From Bacteroidales bacterium (lineage in GTDB: Bacteria > Bacteroidota > Bacteroidia > Bacteroidales > JAADJA01), in the NCBI GenBank assembly GCA_029934735.1, contig JAOZLR010000068.1:1-10078 (forward strand): DNA of 10,078 nucleotides, in the 5' to 3' direction. A program made the translations under genes and the position numbers. The notes below the pieces were generated by a model. The model was not told the origin of the DNA and made no database searches. It was given only the letters and a program-made list of their open reading frames with translations. Positions 1-8,011 of the stretch are shown here, in pieces; positions within the stretch are counted from its first letter, which is position 1, and each line of letters starts with the position of its first letter.

Positions 1-1
1 G

Positions 2-526
2 GTAATTGAAATGTGCAGGGAGGTCTTTTTGAAAAAGATGAAAGACTATGGCAGCGCCTGGAGGATATTGCGTCCTTCCTCCCTGACAGATCAAATATAT
101 ATAAAAGCCAACCGTATCAGAAGTATCCAGGAGAAAGGTGTTCAGAAGGTTGACGAAGGAATTAAACCTGAATTTATCGGCATTGTCAACTACTCGGTTA
201 TGGCCCTGATACAACTTGAACTCGGGACAGGAGAAGAAACAGCTATGGCGCCCAACAAAGCTATTAAATTATACGACAGGAACATCATAGCTGCCATGTC
301 GCTGATGAAAGATAAAAACCACGACTATGGTGAAGCCTGGAGAAATATGAGAATCAGCTCACTGACCGACATTATTCTTATGAAGCTTCTAAGAGTTAAA
401 CAGATTGAGGATAACGAAGGAAAAACATTTGTTTCGGAAGGCCTTGATGCAAATTATAACGACATCATTAATTATGCAATTTTCGCTCTTATTCAACTCG
501 AAGAAAATTCTAATCCTGAATTTTAA
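2..526 (+). CDS. DUF1599 protein with two tandem domain copies (5' end outside window)
   Basis: Member of the DUF1599 family, small helical proteins common in Bacteroidota; as I recall the domain has also been named a nucleotide-modification-associated domain, but no biochemical role is established. What is visible: the domain occurs twice. Counting from the ATG at 11, copy 1 has DYG at 12-14, SSLTD at 23-27 and NYSVMALIQLE at 60-70; copy 2 has DYG at 105-107, SSLTD at 116-120 and NYAIFALIQLE at 154-164. The ATG at 11 is probably not the true start: the frame is open to the left edge and reads V-I-E before it, which fits the family's usual N-terminal helix, so perhaps a dozen or more residues lie upstream. 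No signal peptide or membrane segment is visible. It ends six bases before the next gene and probably shares its transcript. Family assignment is firm; function is unknown. Confidence 0.9.
   Translation, partial: VIEMCREVFLKKMKDYGSAWRILRPSSLTDQIYIKANRIRSIQEKGVQKVDEGIKPEFIGIVNYSVMALIQLELGTGEETAMAPNKAIKLYDRNIIAAMSLMKDKNHDYGEAWRNMRISSLTDIILMKLLRVKQIEDNEGKTFVSEGLDANYNDIINYAIFALIQLEENSNPEF
17..502 (+). repeat. Internal tandem duplication of the DUF1599 domain
   Basis: Two copies of one roughly 70-residue unit, at about 17-220 and 296-502, are joined by a linker of about 25 residues. Both read DYG-x-AWR-x-x-R-x-SSLTD, then a basic helix with K and R, a V-x-EG turn, and I-x-NY ending in ALIQLE. The copies have diverged strongly at the DNA level, so this is an old duplication and not a recombination hot spot. 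Confidence 0.85.
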
Positions 527-532
527 ATCCGA

Positions 533-1798
533 ATGGTTACAATAAAGTCAAAATCTGCATTAACCTGGGTATTTATTCTGGCTGTTCTGTTGTCAGGGTA
601 TTTGATAGACAAAATTGCAGATTTCAATTCATTGTTTCTCACATTACTGTCAATTGAAATAATAGTTGCTGCTTTCATCAATTGGAGATTCAATCCTATT
701 CAGGTCGGGATTGTACGCTCAATTCTCGGGCTTCTGTTTATTTTCTCAGGGTTTGTAAAAGGAGTTGACCCGATGGGAACTCAGTATCGTATAATGGATT
801 ACTTTATCGCTTTCGGCACTGACTGGGCAATCCCTTATGCCCTTCCGCTGTCAGTCATTCTCAATGCGTCGGAGTTTGTACTTGGAGCAATGTTACTGTT
901 CAACATAAGGCTTAAAGTAACATCCTGGCTTGTGATGATAATGATGGCCATTTTCACTGTAACAACCTTTAATGATGCTCTTTACGATCCTGTCCCTGAT
1001 TGCGGATGCTTTGGCGATGCCATCATCCTGTCCAACTGGCAAACCTTTTACAAGAATCTGGTAATTGTATCTCTGCTGATGATAGTTTTTTTCTCACGAA
1101 ACAGAATTCGATTCAGTTTTAACCAGAAAGTTGAATATTCACTTATTATCATTTTTACTTTGGGGTTTGTATGGTTTGAGATTTTCAACATAAGACATCT
1201 GCCCATGATTGATTTCAGAGACTGGAAAGTTGGAAACAAGATGATAGTTGAGGAGAAGAGCCCTTTAAAATATTATCTTACCTATAAAAATAGAGATACC
1301 GGCGAGGAGCAGGAATTTCTATCCCCCAACTATCCATACAACGACTCGGTATGGATGTCACAATGGGAGTTTGTGAGGCAGCGTATTATCGACCCAAATC
1401 CCAAAGTTAGCGACCTGCTGATTGAGGACGAAGCAGGCACTGATATGACAGATCTGGTTATTGCCAATTCGGACTTTCAGTTTATGCTGGTTTCGTATGA
1501 TATCAATGAGATGAATACAAAAGAACTGGAGAAAATTCAACATCTCCTTACAAAATGTGATGAAGACGAATATTCCTTCGTAATACTTACAAGCAGCATA
1601 CCCAATGATGTCCGCAATTTTCTTAAGGAAAATAGTCTTGTAGTGGATTATTATTTTGCTGATGATGTTTCACTTGAAACTATGATAAGAGCCAATCCTG
1701 GTCTTGTACTATTAAAAAACGGCGTTGTTCTTGACAAGTGGCATTATAATGACTTCCCAGATTATGAAGATTTCAAACAAAAGTTTGTTGATAATTAA
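533..1798 (+). CDS. MauE/DoxX-like membrane protein (BT_3928-type) with thioredoxin-like C-terminal domain
   Basis: A 421-residue inner-membrane protein of the MauE/DoxX-like group, matching what I recall as the BT_3928 family of Bacteroidota. Hydrophobic segments lie near residues 10-26, 33-50, 57-76, 102-123, 129-147, 173-188 and 203-219. The motif CGCFG at 157-161, just after a DPVPD turn, is typical of MauE-like proteins, which are linked to disulfide or methylamine-dehydrogenase maturation in other bacteria. Residues 221-421 are soluble; from about 292 onward alternating strands and helices and a late N-P-G-L-V-L-L stretch (388-394) look like a thioredoxin fold, with NPG at the place of the usual cis-proline. 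No CxxC pair is present there; the only cysteine in that part is C342. The ATG at 533 follows the previous stop by six bases. tpiA follows after 70 bases. A redox or chaperone role is inference; membrane location is well supported. Confidence 0.82.
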   Translation: MVTIKSKSALTWVFILAVLLSGYLIDKIADFNSLFLTLLSIEIIVAAFINWRFNPIQVGIVRSILGLLFIFSGFVKGVDPMGTQYRIMDYFIAFGTDWAIPYALPLSVILNASEFVLGAMLLFNIRLKVTSWLVMIMMAIFTVTTFNDALYDPVPDCGCFGDAIILSNWQTFYKNLVIVSLLMIVFFSRNRIRFSFNQKVEYSLIIIFTLGFVWFEIFNIRHLPMIDFRDWKVGNKMIVEEKSPLKYYLTYKNRDTGEEQEFLSPNYPYNDSVWMSQWEFVRQRIIDPNPKVSDLLIEDEAGTDMTDLVIANSDFQFMLVSYDINEMNTKELEKIQHLLTKCDEDEYSFVILTSSIPNDVRNFLKENSLVVDYYFADDVSLETMIRANPGLVLLKNGVVLDKWHYNDFPDYEDFKQKFVDN

Positions 1799-1838
1799 TT
1801 TATATTTTAACAAATAACTTTTCCCAAATAATTAATTT
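1791..1838 (+). repeat. Pair of 11-bp direct repeats ATAATTAATTT around the tpiA upstream gap
   Basis: The same 11 bases occur at 1791-1801, overlapping the stop codon of the upstream gene, and at 1828-1838, overlapping the proposed -7 element of the tpiA promoter. The spacing is 37 bases start to start. The sequence is pure A/T in an AT-rich gap, so chance is a real possibility; an operator pair is only a guess. Confidence 0.3.
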
Positions 1839-1840
1839 TG
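1833..1840 (+). promoter_or_regulatory. Bacteroidota-type -7 promoter element upstream of tpiA
   Basis: TAATTTTG matches the Bacteroidota primary sigma factor -7 consensus TAnnTTTG at every fixed base. It lies 28 bases before the tpiA ATG, which would place transcription start near 1846-1848 and give a leader of about 20 bases. The matching -33 element (TTTG) is weak: only TTTT/TTTA around 1805-1809 lies near the expected distance. It would drive tpiA, prmA and probably the giant gene. It is the best promoter match I find in any intergenic gap here. Confidence 0.5.
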
Positions 1841-1868
1841 ACAATTATTAAATCAGAAAAAACAGATT

Positions 1869-2627
1869 ATGAGAAAACAGATAGTTGCAGGCAACTGGAA
1901 AATGAATAACACATTTCAGGAAGCCGACGACCTTATAAACGAACTTGTTGAGTTCATCAACAGTAATGATATTGGCGATATTGGAGTGATAATTTGTCCT
2001 CCGGCACCCTATCTTGAACTGACATCCGATTCGGCAAGCGAATCAGACCTGTTTGTCGGTGCCCAAAATGTAAACGATCACGAATCAGGAGCATACACGG
2101 GCGAAATTTCGGCTGCAATGCTTGAGTCGATGAATATTGATTACTGCATTATAGGTCACTCCGAAAGAAGGAAATATTATCATGAAAGTAATGAAATGCT
2201 TTCCGAAAAAGTAAACAGGGCAATAGAGTCAAGTATTCAGCCAATATTCTGTTGCGGAGAACTACTTCCTGAAAGAGAAGCCGGAGAATATTTTGATGTG
2301 GTTAAAGCACAACTGGAAGAGTCATTGTTTCATCTGAAAGAAGAAGATTTTGAAGATGTCGTAATTGCCTACGAGCCTGTTTGGGCTATTGGCACAGGCG
2401 TAACTGCCACTTCGGATCAGGCACAGGAGATGCATGCTTTTATCCGGTCGCTGATCAAAGAAAAATATAATGAAAATATTGCCGAAAACACAACAATCCT
2501 TTATGGTGGAAGCTGCAATCCAAAAAATGCCAGAGAACTATTTGCAAACAAGGATGTTGACGGCGGTTTAATAGGTGGTGCATCGCTTAAGGCTGACGAT
2601 TTTGCAAAAATTATTCAATCATTTTAA
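1869..2627 (+). CDS. tpiA: Triosephosphate isomerase
   Basis: Interconverts dihydroxyacetone phosphate and glyceraldehyde 3-phosphate in glycolysis and gluconeogenesis; a cytoplasmic TIM-barrel enzyme, normally a dimer. All hallmark residues are present in this 252-residue protein: GNWKMN at 8-13 with catalytic K11, IIGHSERR at 94-101 with electrophile H97, the conserved cysteine and glutamate of FCCGE at 127-131, and AYEPVWAIGTG at 167-177 with catalytic base E169 and the start of the flexible lid. Phosphate-binding loops are GGS at 213-215 and GGLIGGASL at 232-240. Length is the family norm, and the ATG gives the expected short N-terminus before the first strand. It follows a promoter-like element and is followed 28 bases later by prmA. 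Nothing unusual is seen in the sequence. Confidence 0.98.
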   Translation: MRKQIVAGNWKMNNTFQEADDLINELVEFINSNDIGDIGVIICPPAPYLELTSDSASESDLFVGAQNVNDHESGAYTGEISAAMLESMNIDYCIIGHSERRKYYHESNEMLSEKVNRAIESSIQPIFCCGELLPEREAGEYFDVVKAQLEESLFHLKEEDFEDVVIAYEPVWAIGTGVTATSDQAQEMHAFIRSLIKEKYNENIAENTTILYGGSCNPKNARELFANKDVDGGLIGGASLKADDFAKIIQSF

Positions 2628-2655
2628 CATCAAAATAACGTCACAGGCTAGTATT

Positions 2656-3504
2656 ATGGATTACTTAGAAGTTACTTTCAAAACAGATTCCGGTTATCCG
2701 TTAACGGATATGATAATTGCAGAATTATCTGAAATTGGTTTTGAAAGTTTTGAGGAAGATGAAAATTTCCTAAAAGCATATATTCCTGCAGAAAACTATG
2801 ATAATGAGAAACTAAGGTCAATTCAAATTATAAGCTCAGAGATGAATAAAATTTCATTCACCGAAAAGTTAATTAAAGAGCAAAATTGGAATGAAGTTTG
2901 GGAAAGTAATTTTCAACCCGTAACAATTGGGAATGATGTTTATGTCAGGGCACCATTTCACAAAAAAGCAGAGGGTGTAAAATATGAAATTATAATTGAG
3001 CCTAAAATGTCATTTGGAACAGCACATCACGACACAACTTCACTAATGATCGAGCAAATGCTCGATGAGAAGATTGAAGGCAAATCTGTCCTTGATATGG
3101 GATGTGGCACAGGAATTTTATCAATACTTGCTGAAATTCTTGGCGCATCGAGTATTGTTGCAATTGATATTGACGAATGGGCTTATAACAATGCACTGGA
3201 AAACCGCCGTAAAAATAAATGTAAAAAAATTGACGTTAGATTAGGTGACACAAGTGCATTGAAAGATGAGATGTTCGACGTTATACTTGCCAATATCAAC
3301 AGGAATATACTTCTTGAAGATATGAAAGTATATTGCGATTATCTTAATGATAACGGCATCCTGCTTTTGAGTGGTTTTTTAATCGAAGATGTGGAACTAT
3401 TAAAAGATGAGGCAAAAGAAATCGACCTTGCATTTAATAATATGATGATGAAAGATGAATGGATTGCCCTGAAATTTTCAAAAGACAGCATCGTTTCAAA
3501 ATGA
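2656..3504 (+). CDS. prmA: Ribosomal protein L11 methyltransferase
   Basis: SAM-dependent methyltransferase that trimethylates ribosomal protein L11 in the cytoplasm. The 282-residue protein has the two-domain PrmA layout: a small N-terminal substrate-recognition domain (about 1-95) ending in NWNEVWESNFQP at 77-88, then a Rossmann-type methyltransferase domain. Visible motifs are MSFGTAHHDTT (118-128), the SAM-binding motif VLDMGCGTGIL (145-155), the acidic end of the second strand (AIDID, 169-173) and ANIN (212-215), the PrmA form of motif IV. The frame is open further upstream, inside tpiA, but the start at 2656 is chosen because MDYLEVTF begins the family's first strand and gives normal length. 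No ribosome binding site is evident, as is usual in Bacteroidota. The stop overlaps the next start by four bases. Confidence 0.96.
   Translation: MDYLEVTFKTDSGYPLTDMIIAELSEIGFESFEEDENFLKAYIPAENYDNEKLRSIQIISSEMNKISFTEKLIKEQNWNEVWESNFQPVTIGNDVYVRAPFHKKAEGVKYEIIIEPKMSFGTAHHDTTSLMIEQMLDEKIEGKSVLDMGCGTGILSILAEILGASSIVAIDIDEWAYNNALENRRKNKCKKIDVRLGDTSALKDEMFDVILANINRNILLEDMKVYCDYLNDNGILLLSGFLIEDVELLKDEAKEIDLAFNNMMMKDEWIALKFSKDSIVSK
3501..3504 (+). other. ATGA stop-start overlap of prmA and the giant exported protein gene
   Basis: The start ATG of the downstream gene and the TGA stop of prmA share bases 3501-3504. This arrangement usually means cotranscription and translational coupling. It also decides the start of the large gene: an in-frame ATG at 3459 exists, but it would add 14 hydrophilic residues in front of a well-formed signal peptide. 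Confidence 0.75.
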
Positions 3505-6500
3505 AAGCATATCTGAAAATCACAATTATCTTTTCATTCCTGCTATTATCATCTGTAGCAACCTCCCAACAATTTAAACAATTCTCAGATGATTCTCAAA
3601 CATTCCTTAAAGAGCTTAATACATTTTTCGGAAAGGTAAGCCACAAAGAGAGCAAGAAAAAGTGTGATGCTTTGATGGTAAAATTTACTGAATACTGGAA
3701 TACAGGCACATACAATAAAGAGTTTAAGGATAGTATAAAATTAATGAGCAATCTTCTGCTAAAACGCAGGTTGCGGCCATATCCTCATTTTTACAATTAT
3801 CTGTCAAGCATGAATGGCATTATGGAATACGACCATCCGACAGAAAGCTACAAAGCCTGGTACAAAAGCCTTAGGATTCTGGCCAATGACAAAAGAAGCA
3901 TAAAACATGTTACTGTCTTTCTTCAGTTTAGCAATAACCTGATAAATGATTTAATCTTATATAAATCAAAAGGAGTTGCTTGGAAAGCAGATTCCTATGA
4001 TTTTACATTTAAATATGATTCAGTTCCTGAAGTGAATTTCTCAATGTTTACACTTAAATGTTATGCTAATAAGGACAGTTCTGTCATTTTCAACACAAAG
4101 GGCATTTACTTCCCTTTAAAAAATAAGTGGAATGGTGTTAACGGAAAAATTAACTGGACAAGGGCAGGTTTTAGTGAAGATACCGTTTATGCGATTTTGG
4201 GTAATTACGATATATATTTGGGATTTTCAAGGTTTCATGCTGACTCGGTTACATTCTATCATAAGAAATACTGGAAAAAACCATTACTCGGTAATTTGGA
4301 CGAAAAAGTACTTTCAAATGTCTCTCCCGAGAAAGCCACTTACCCTCGCTTCAGCTCTTATCTGAAAAGGGTGCCAATTAAATCTGTATTTAAGAACATT
4401 GATTATGTTGGAGGCATACAGATGCAGGGAAGTAAACTATTGGGTTCGGGTAGTAAAAATAATGATGCAATAGTCAAAATAAAAAGGGGGAAAAAGGATT
4501 TTATTGAAATACGTTCAAAAAGCTTTGTTATCAGGCCAAACCGTATTTCATCCATCCTCTCCTCTGTTGCTATCAGATACAAGGAGGACTCCATCTATCA
4601 CGCCGGCATACAAATGAATTATGTTGACAATAACAAGGAGCTCGCTCTTGTCCGTTCAGGGGAAGGATTAGCACAAAGCCCTTTTTATGATTCATTTCAT
4701 GATCTTGATATATATACTGAGGCTATGTATTGGAATCTAAAAGACAGTATTATGGATTTTAGAGCAGTTAAAGGATCTACAGGCTTATCCAGTGCAGTTT
4801 TTGAATCAAGTAATTACTTTTCGGCCGGGAGATATGAAAAATTGCAGGGAATGGATAGGATTAACCCACTAAACGCTATACAGGGATACTGCAAAAAAAA
4901 TAATACAAGGGAGATTTATCTGGAAGATCTGTCATTTTATATGAAAATTCCCCAGGAACAGTTAATTGGAATGTTTGTTAACCTTTCAAACAAAGGTTTT
5001 ATAATATACAACCCATCAGAGAAAAAAGCTGTAGCCAAGGATAAATTATTTGACTATATAAAGGCTATGGCAAAAAAGATAGATTACGATGTTATACAGT
5101 TCAATTCGGAAACCTATAATCTTAAAAATGCAGGCCTTGAACTTGACAGTTTTGCCTTACGCCTCTATGGAGTGCCGTTTGTTTTCCTTAGCGATTCACA
5201 AAATGTGTTTATTTATCCCGATAACAGGCAATTGTTAGTTAAGCAAGGTATGGACTTCGTTTTTACGGGCAGAGTTCATGCCGGACTTTTCGATTTTTTT
5301 GCAAACCAGTGTGAATTCAACTACGGACAATTCAAGCTTGATATGCCCTCTGTCGATTCAATGAGATTTATGGTGCAAAGCTTTGAACCTGATGAATATG
5401 GTAAACATCCTCTTGTTGCAATAAAAAGTGTTGTTGCCGATCTGGGAGGAGAATTAATTATTGATGATGCCAATAATAAATCAGGCCTTAAAAATTTCCC
5501 ACAATACCCTCTGTTTAAAAGCACTAAAGATTCATACGTTTACTACGACAAACCGGAAACATATAATAGTATTTACGACCGTGAAAAGTTCTTCTTTTAT
5601 CTTTATCCGTTTAATATAGATAGCCTTGATAATTTCAAAACAGAAATGCTTGAATTTTCCGGGTATCTCGCCTCAGCAGGAATATTCCCGGACATGGAGC
5701 AGACACTCAAAGTCCAGGAAGATTATTCTCTCGGATTTAAAGCAAGTACTCCTGCTGAAGGAATAGTCGCTTACGATAAAGGCACATTCTTTTCTGATCT
5801 GCAACTTAGCAACAAAGGATTACATGGTAACGGGTCGCTTGAATACCTAACGTCAACTTCCTGGTCTGAGGATTACATTTTCTTCCCCGATTCTTGTAAT
5901 GCCAACGCTACAAATTTTGTTGTAACCGAACAGTTAACTCCTGTTGAATATCCTACAGTAAAAGGAGTGGATGTGACAATACACTGGGTCCCGTATAAAG
6001 ATTTTATGGTGGTAACACCTCATGAGATACCAATGGATATGTTTGGAGGCCAGTCAAAACTATATGGCTCTTTCATTCTGACGCCCGAGCAATCAATGGG
6101 TAATGGCCGTATCAGTTTTGAAGATGCTGAAATGCAATCGAATTTATACAAGTTTAAACAACACGAAATTTTTGCCGACACAGCCGACTTTAACCTTATA
6201 TCACAGGAATTTTTGGCCTCAACATTTACCACTCACAACTATAATTCGCATATCGACTTTAACGAAAGAAATGGAAAGTTTTTATCAAACGGTGGTTTGT
6301 CGCTTGTAGAATTTCCTGTTAATATGTATGTTTGCCTGATAGATGAATTCAGTTGGTTTATGGACTCTTACGAGATTGCAATGGGTAGTACTGAAAAAGA
6401 AGTCGAAATGGCAAAATATAATGATATGAGTATCCGTGAATTGATTGACATCCCTCTTGTGGGCTCAGAATTCATTTCTACTCACCCAGAACAGGATTCA

Positions 6501-7991
6501 CTCAGGTTTACATCTACAATTGCTACTTACAGCCTGAAAGACTACATCATTAAGGCCGAAGATGTTAAATATATCAGGGTAGCTGATGCAGCAATATTTC
6601 CTTCCGACCGAAAAGTAACTATCCTGAAGGATGCACAAATGAACACATTTTCGGACGTGAATATATTAGCAAATACTGTTACACGCTATCATGAAATATA
6701 TGGAGGCGTAATAAATATCAATGGAAGAAACAATTATATCGGTATTGGGAATTATGATTATGTTGACGAAACAGGATACAGACAACAGATATTCCTGAAA
6801 GAGATTGGAGTTGATCAGACATATCAAACAACAGGTACAGGTGACGTTTCCGATTCAACAGGATTTTCCATAAGTAATGATTTTGACTTTTCGGGTAATG
6901 TCACATTAATGGCAAACAATCAATTTATGAATTTCAACGGTGGATTCAGGATCAGACACACATGTAGTGCCGGCCAGCGTAGTTGGGTGAAATTTAATTC
7001 CGACATAAACCCAAAAGATATTTATATTGATATTTCTGAAGATCTCACAAACCTGAATGGAGACAAACTGGAAGCAGCTTTATTGTTCTCTCCCGAAATT
7101 AACAGATTCTACTCCGGATTTCTAAAACCAAAACGTAGCAAATCAGACCAGGTTATAATATCAGCAAGCGGATATATAAGGTTCGACAAAAAAAGAGAAG
7201 CATATATAATTGGGAGCAAAGAGAAATTAAGAGGGAATTCTTATGCCGGGAACCAACTCACCCTCGAAAGAAAACAATGTATTCTGACCAGTGAAGGGAC
7301 TCTGAATCTCGGAGTTGACTTCGGAATGGTAAACATGGCTACTTATGGAACTGCTGTACAGTATATTATCCCCGACTCAACAACCTTTGATATTGTAATG
7401 GCTTTAGACTTCCCCTTTGACAAAAAAGCAATGGATATGTTAGTTGAAAATACTTCAAAGGTAAACTTACAGGGTGTTAATGTTAAAAGACCGGTCTTCC
7501 TTAAAGCTCTTACTGATATGCTTGGTGAAAAGGAGGCAGACGATATTGTTGCCGATGTTAATTTGTTTGGCAGACTCAGAAAGTATCCTTCCGGGCTGGA
7601 ACATACAATGCTATTTTCTGATTTGAAATTGAAGTGGAATTATGCTACAAGATCATATATATCCAGAGGCCTTGTTGGTGTCGGAGGTATTAACGACCAG
7701 GCCATCAACAAATACTTCAACGGATACATTGAAGTTGCAAAAAAACGTACAGGCGATGTCGTTAATATTTACCTTGAATTCGACAGAAGTAAATATTGGT
7801 ACTACTTCAATTACAGAAATAATATGATGCAAACAATCTCATCAAATACTGAATATAACAATATGATTCGTGAGATGAAAGATGACAAACGAACATACAA
7901 AGGAGATAAGGAGGGAGCAGAATACAGATTCATCATCTCAAATTTGAGAAAAAAAACCGACTTCCTGAGAAGAATAAAAAATGCATTTTAG
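3501..7991 (+). CDS. Giant exported protein of unknown function with repeated beta-rich units
   Basis: I do not recognise a named family. The 1496-residue product starts with a signal peptide: two lysines, a hydrophobic core at about 7-19 and a likely signal peptidase I site near SVATSQ (18-23). There is no lipobox cysteine, so it should be a soluble periplasmic or surface protein. Residues 25-160 look helical. After that most of the chain is beta-rich. Units with a shared pattern (G-x-G-x-I/L, then F-x-F, then a small residue, Asp or Asn and another aromatic) occur at about 210-253, 304-344, 767-808 and 853-899; the last reads IFADTADFNL at its end. This recalls OstA/AsmA-type repetitive beta-structures, but only as an impression. 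A helical, winged-helix-like stretch sits at 452-525. The C-terminus is short and basic, with no type IX sorting domain that I can see. It is probably cotranslated with prmA and followed by a TPR-PD40 gene. Its reality as a gene is certain; its function is open. Confidence 0.88.
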   Translation: MKAYLKITIIFSFLLLSSVATSQQFKQFSDDSQTFLKELNTFFGKVSHKESKKKCDALMVKFTEYWNTGTYNKEFKDSIKLMSNLLLKRRLRPYPHFYNYLSSMNGIMEYDHPTESYKAWYKSLRILANDKRSIKHVTVFLQFSNNLINDLILYKSKGVAWKADSYDFTFKYDSVPEVNFSMFTLKCYANKDSSVIFNTKGIYFPLKNKWNGVNGKINWTRAGFSEDTVYAILGNYDIYLGFSRFHADSVTFYHKKYWKKPLLGNLDEKVLSNVSPEKATYPRFSSYLKRVPIKSVFKNIDYVGGIQMQGSKLLGSGSKNNDAIVKIKRGKKDFIEIRSKSFVIRPNRISSILSSVAIRYKEDSIYHAGIQMNYVDNNKELALVRSGEGLAQSPFYDSFHDLDIYTEAMYWNLKDSIMDFRAVKGSTGLSSAVFESSNYFSAGRYEKLQGMDRINPLNAIQGYCKKNNTREIYLEDLSFYMKIPQEQLIGMFVNLSNKGFIIYNPSEKKAVAKDKLFDYIKAMAKKIDYDVIQFNSETYNLKNAGLELDSFALRLYGVPFVFLSDSQNVFIYPDNRQLLVKQGMDFVFTGRVHAGLFDFFANQCEFNYGQFKLDMPSVDSMRFMVQSFEPDEYGKHPLVAIKSVVADLGGELIIDDANNKSGLKNFPQYPLFKSTKDSYVYYDKPETYNSIYDREKFFFYLYPFNIDSLDNFKTEMLEFSGYLASAGIFPDMEQTLKVQEDYSLGFKASTPAEGIVAYDKGTFFSDLQLSNKGLHGNGSLEYLTSTSWSEDYIFFPDSCNANATNFVVTEQLTPVEYPTVKGVDVTIHWVPYKDFMVVTPHEIPMDMFGGQSKLYGSFILTPEQSMGNGRISFEDAEMQSNLYKFKQHEIFADTADFNLISQEFLASTFTTHNYNSHIDFNERNGKFLSNGGLSLVEFPVNMYVCLIDEFSWFMDSYEIAMGSTEKEVEMAKYNDMSIRELIDIPLVGSEFISTHPEQDSLRFTSTIATYSLKDYIIKAEDVKYIRVADAAIFPSDRKVTILKDAQMNTFSDVNILANTVTRYHEIYGGVININGRNNYIGIGNYDYVDETGYRQQIFLKEIGVDQTYQTTGTGDVSDSTGFSISNDFDFSGNVTLMANNQFMNFNGGFRIRHTCSAGQRSWVKFNSDINPKDIYIDISEDLTNLNGDKLEAALLFSPEINRFYSGFLKPKRSKSDQVIISASGYIRFDKKREAYIIGSKEKLRGNSYAGNQLTLERKQCILTSEGTLNLGVDFGMVNMATYGTAVQYIIPDSTTFDIVMALDFPFDKKAMDMLVENTSKVNLQGVNVKRPVFLKALTDMLGEKEADDIVADVNLFGRLRKYPSGLEHTMLFSDLKLKWNYATRSYISRGLVGVGGINDQAINKYFNGYIEVAKKRTGDVVNIYLEFDRSKYWYYFNYRNNMMQTISSNTEYNNMIREMKDDKRTYKGDKEGAEYRFIISNLRKKTDFLRRIKNAF

Positions 7992-8011
7992 TCAGACATT
8001 CCAAAATTGAA

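Noticed and set aside
11..13. ATG at 11 as the true start of the DUF1599 gene
   Set aside because: The frame stays open to the left edge and the preceding codons fit the domain's first helix, so the real start lies outside the window.
1048..1543. Short minus-strand frames inside the membrane protein gene (1048-1239, 1358-1543)
   Set aside because: About 60 codons each, antisense to a well-supported gene, with no motif or start context.
2575..2655. Upstream extension of prmA to an ATG inside tpiA
   Set aside because: It would add 27 residues not typical of PrmA and overlap the conserved C-terminus of tpiA. The ATG at 2656 begins the family's first strand.
3459..3500. Upstream ATG for the giant gene
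   Set aside because: It would place 14 charged residues in front of a good signal peptide; the ATG at 3501 gives a standard signal peptide and a 4-base overlap with prmA.
4132..7827. Short frames in other phases within the giant gene (such as 4132-4365 +, 6020-6232 -, 6103-6309 +, 7642-7827 +)
   Set aside because: All are 60-77 codons, fully inside an intact 1496-codon frame, and show no recognisable protein features.
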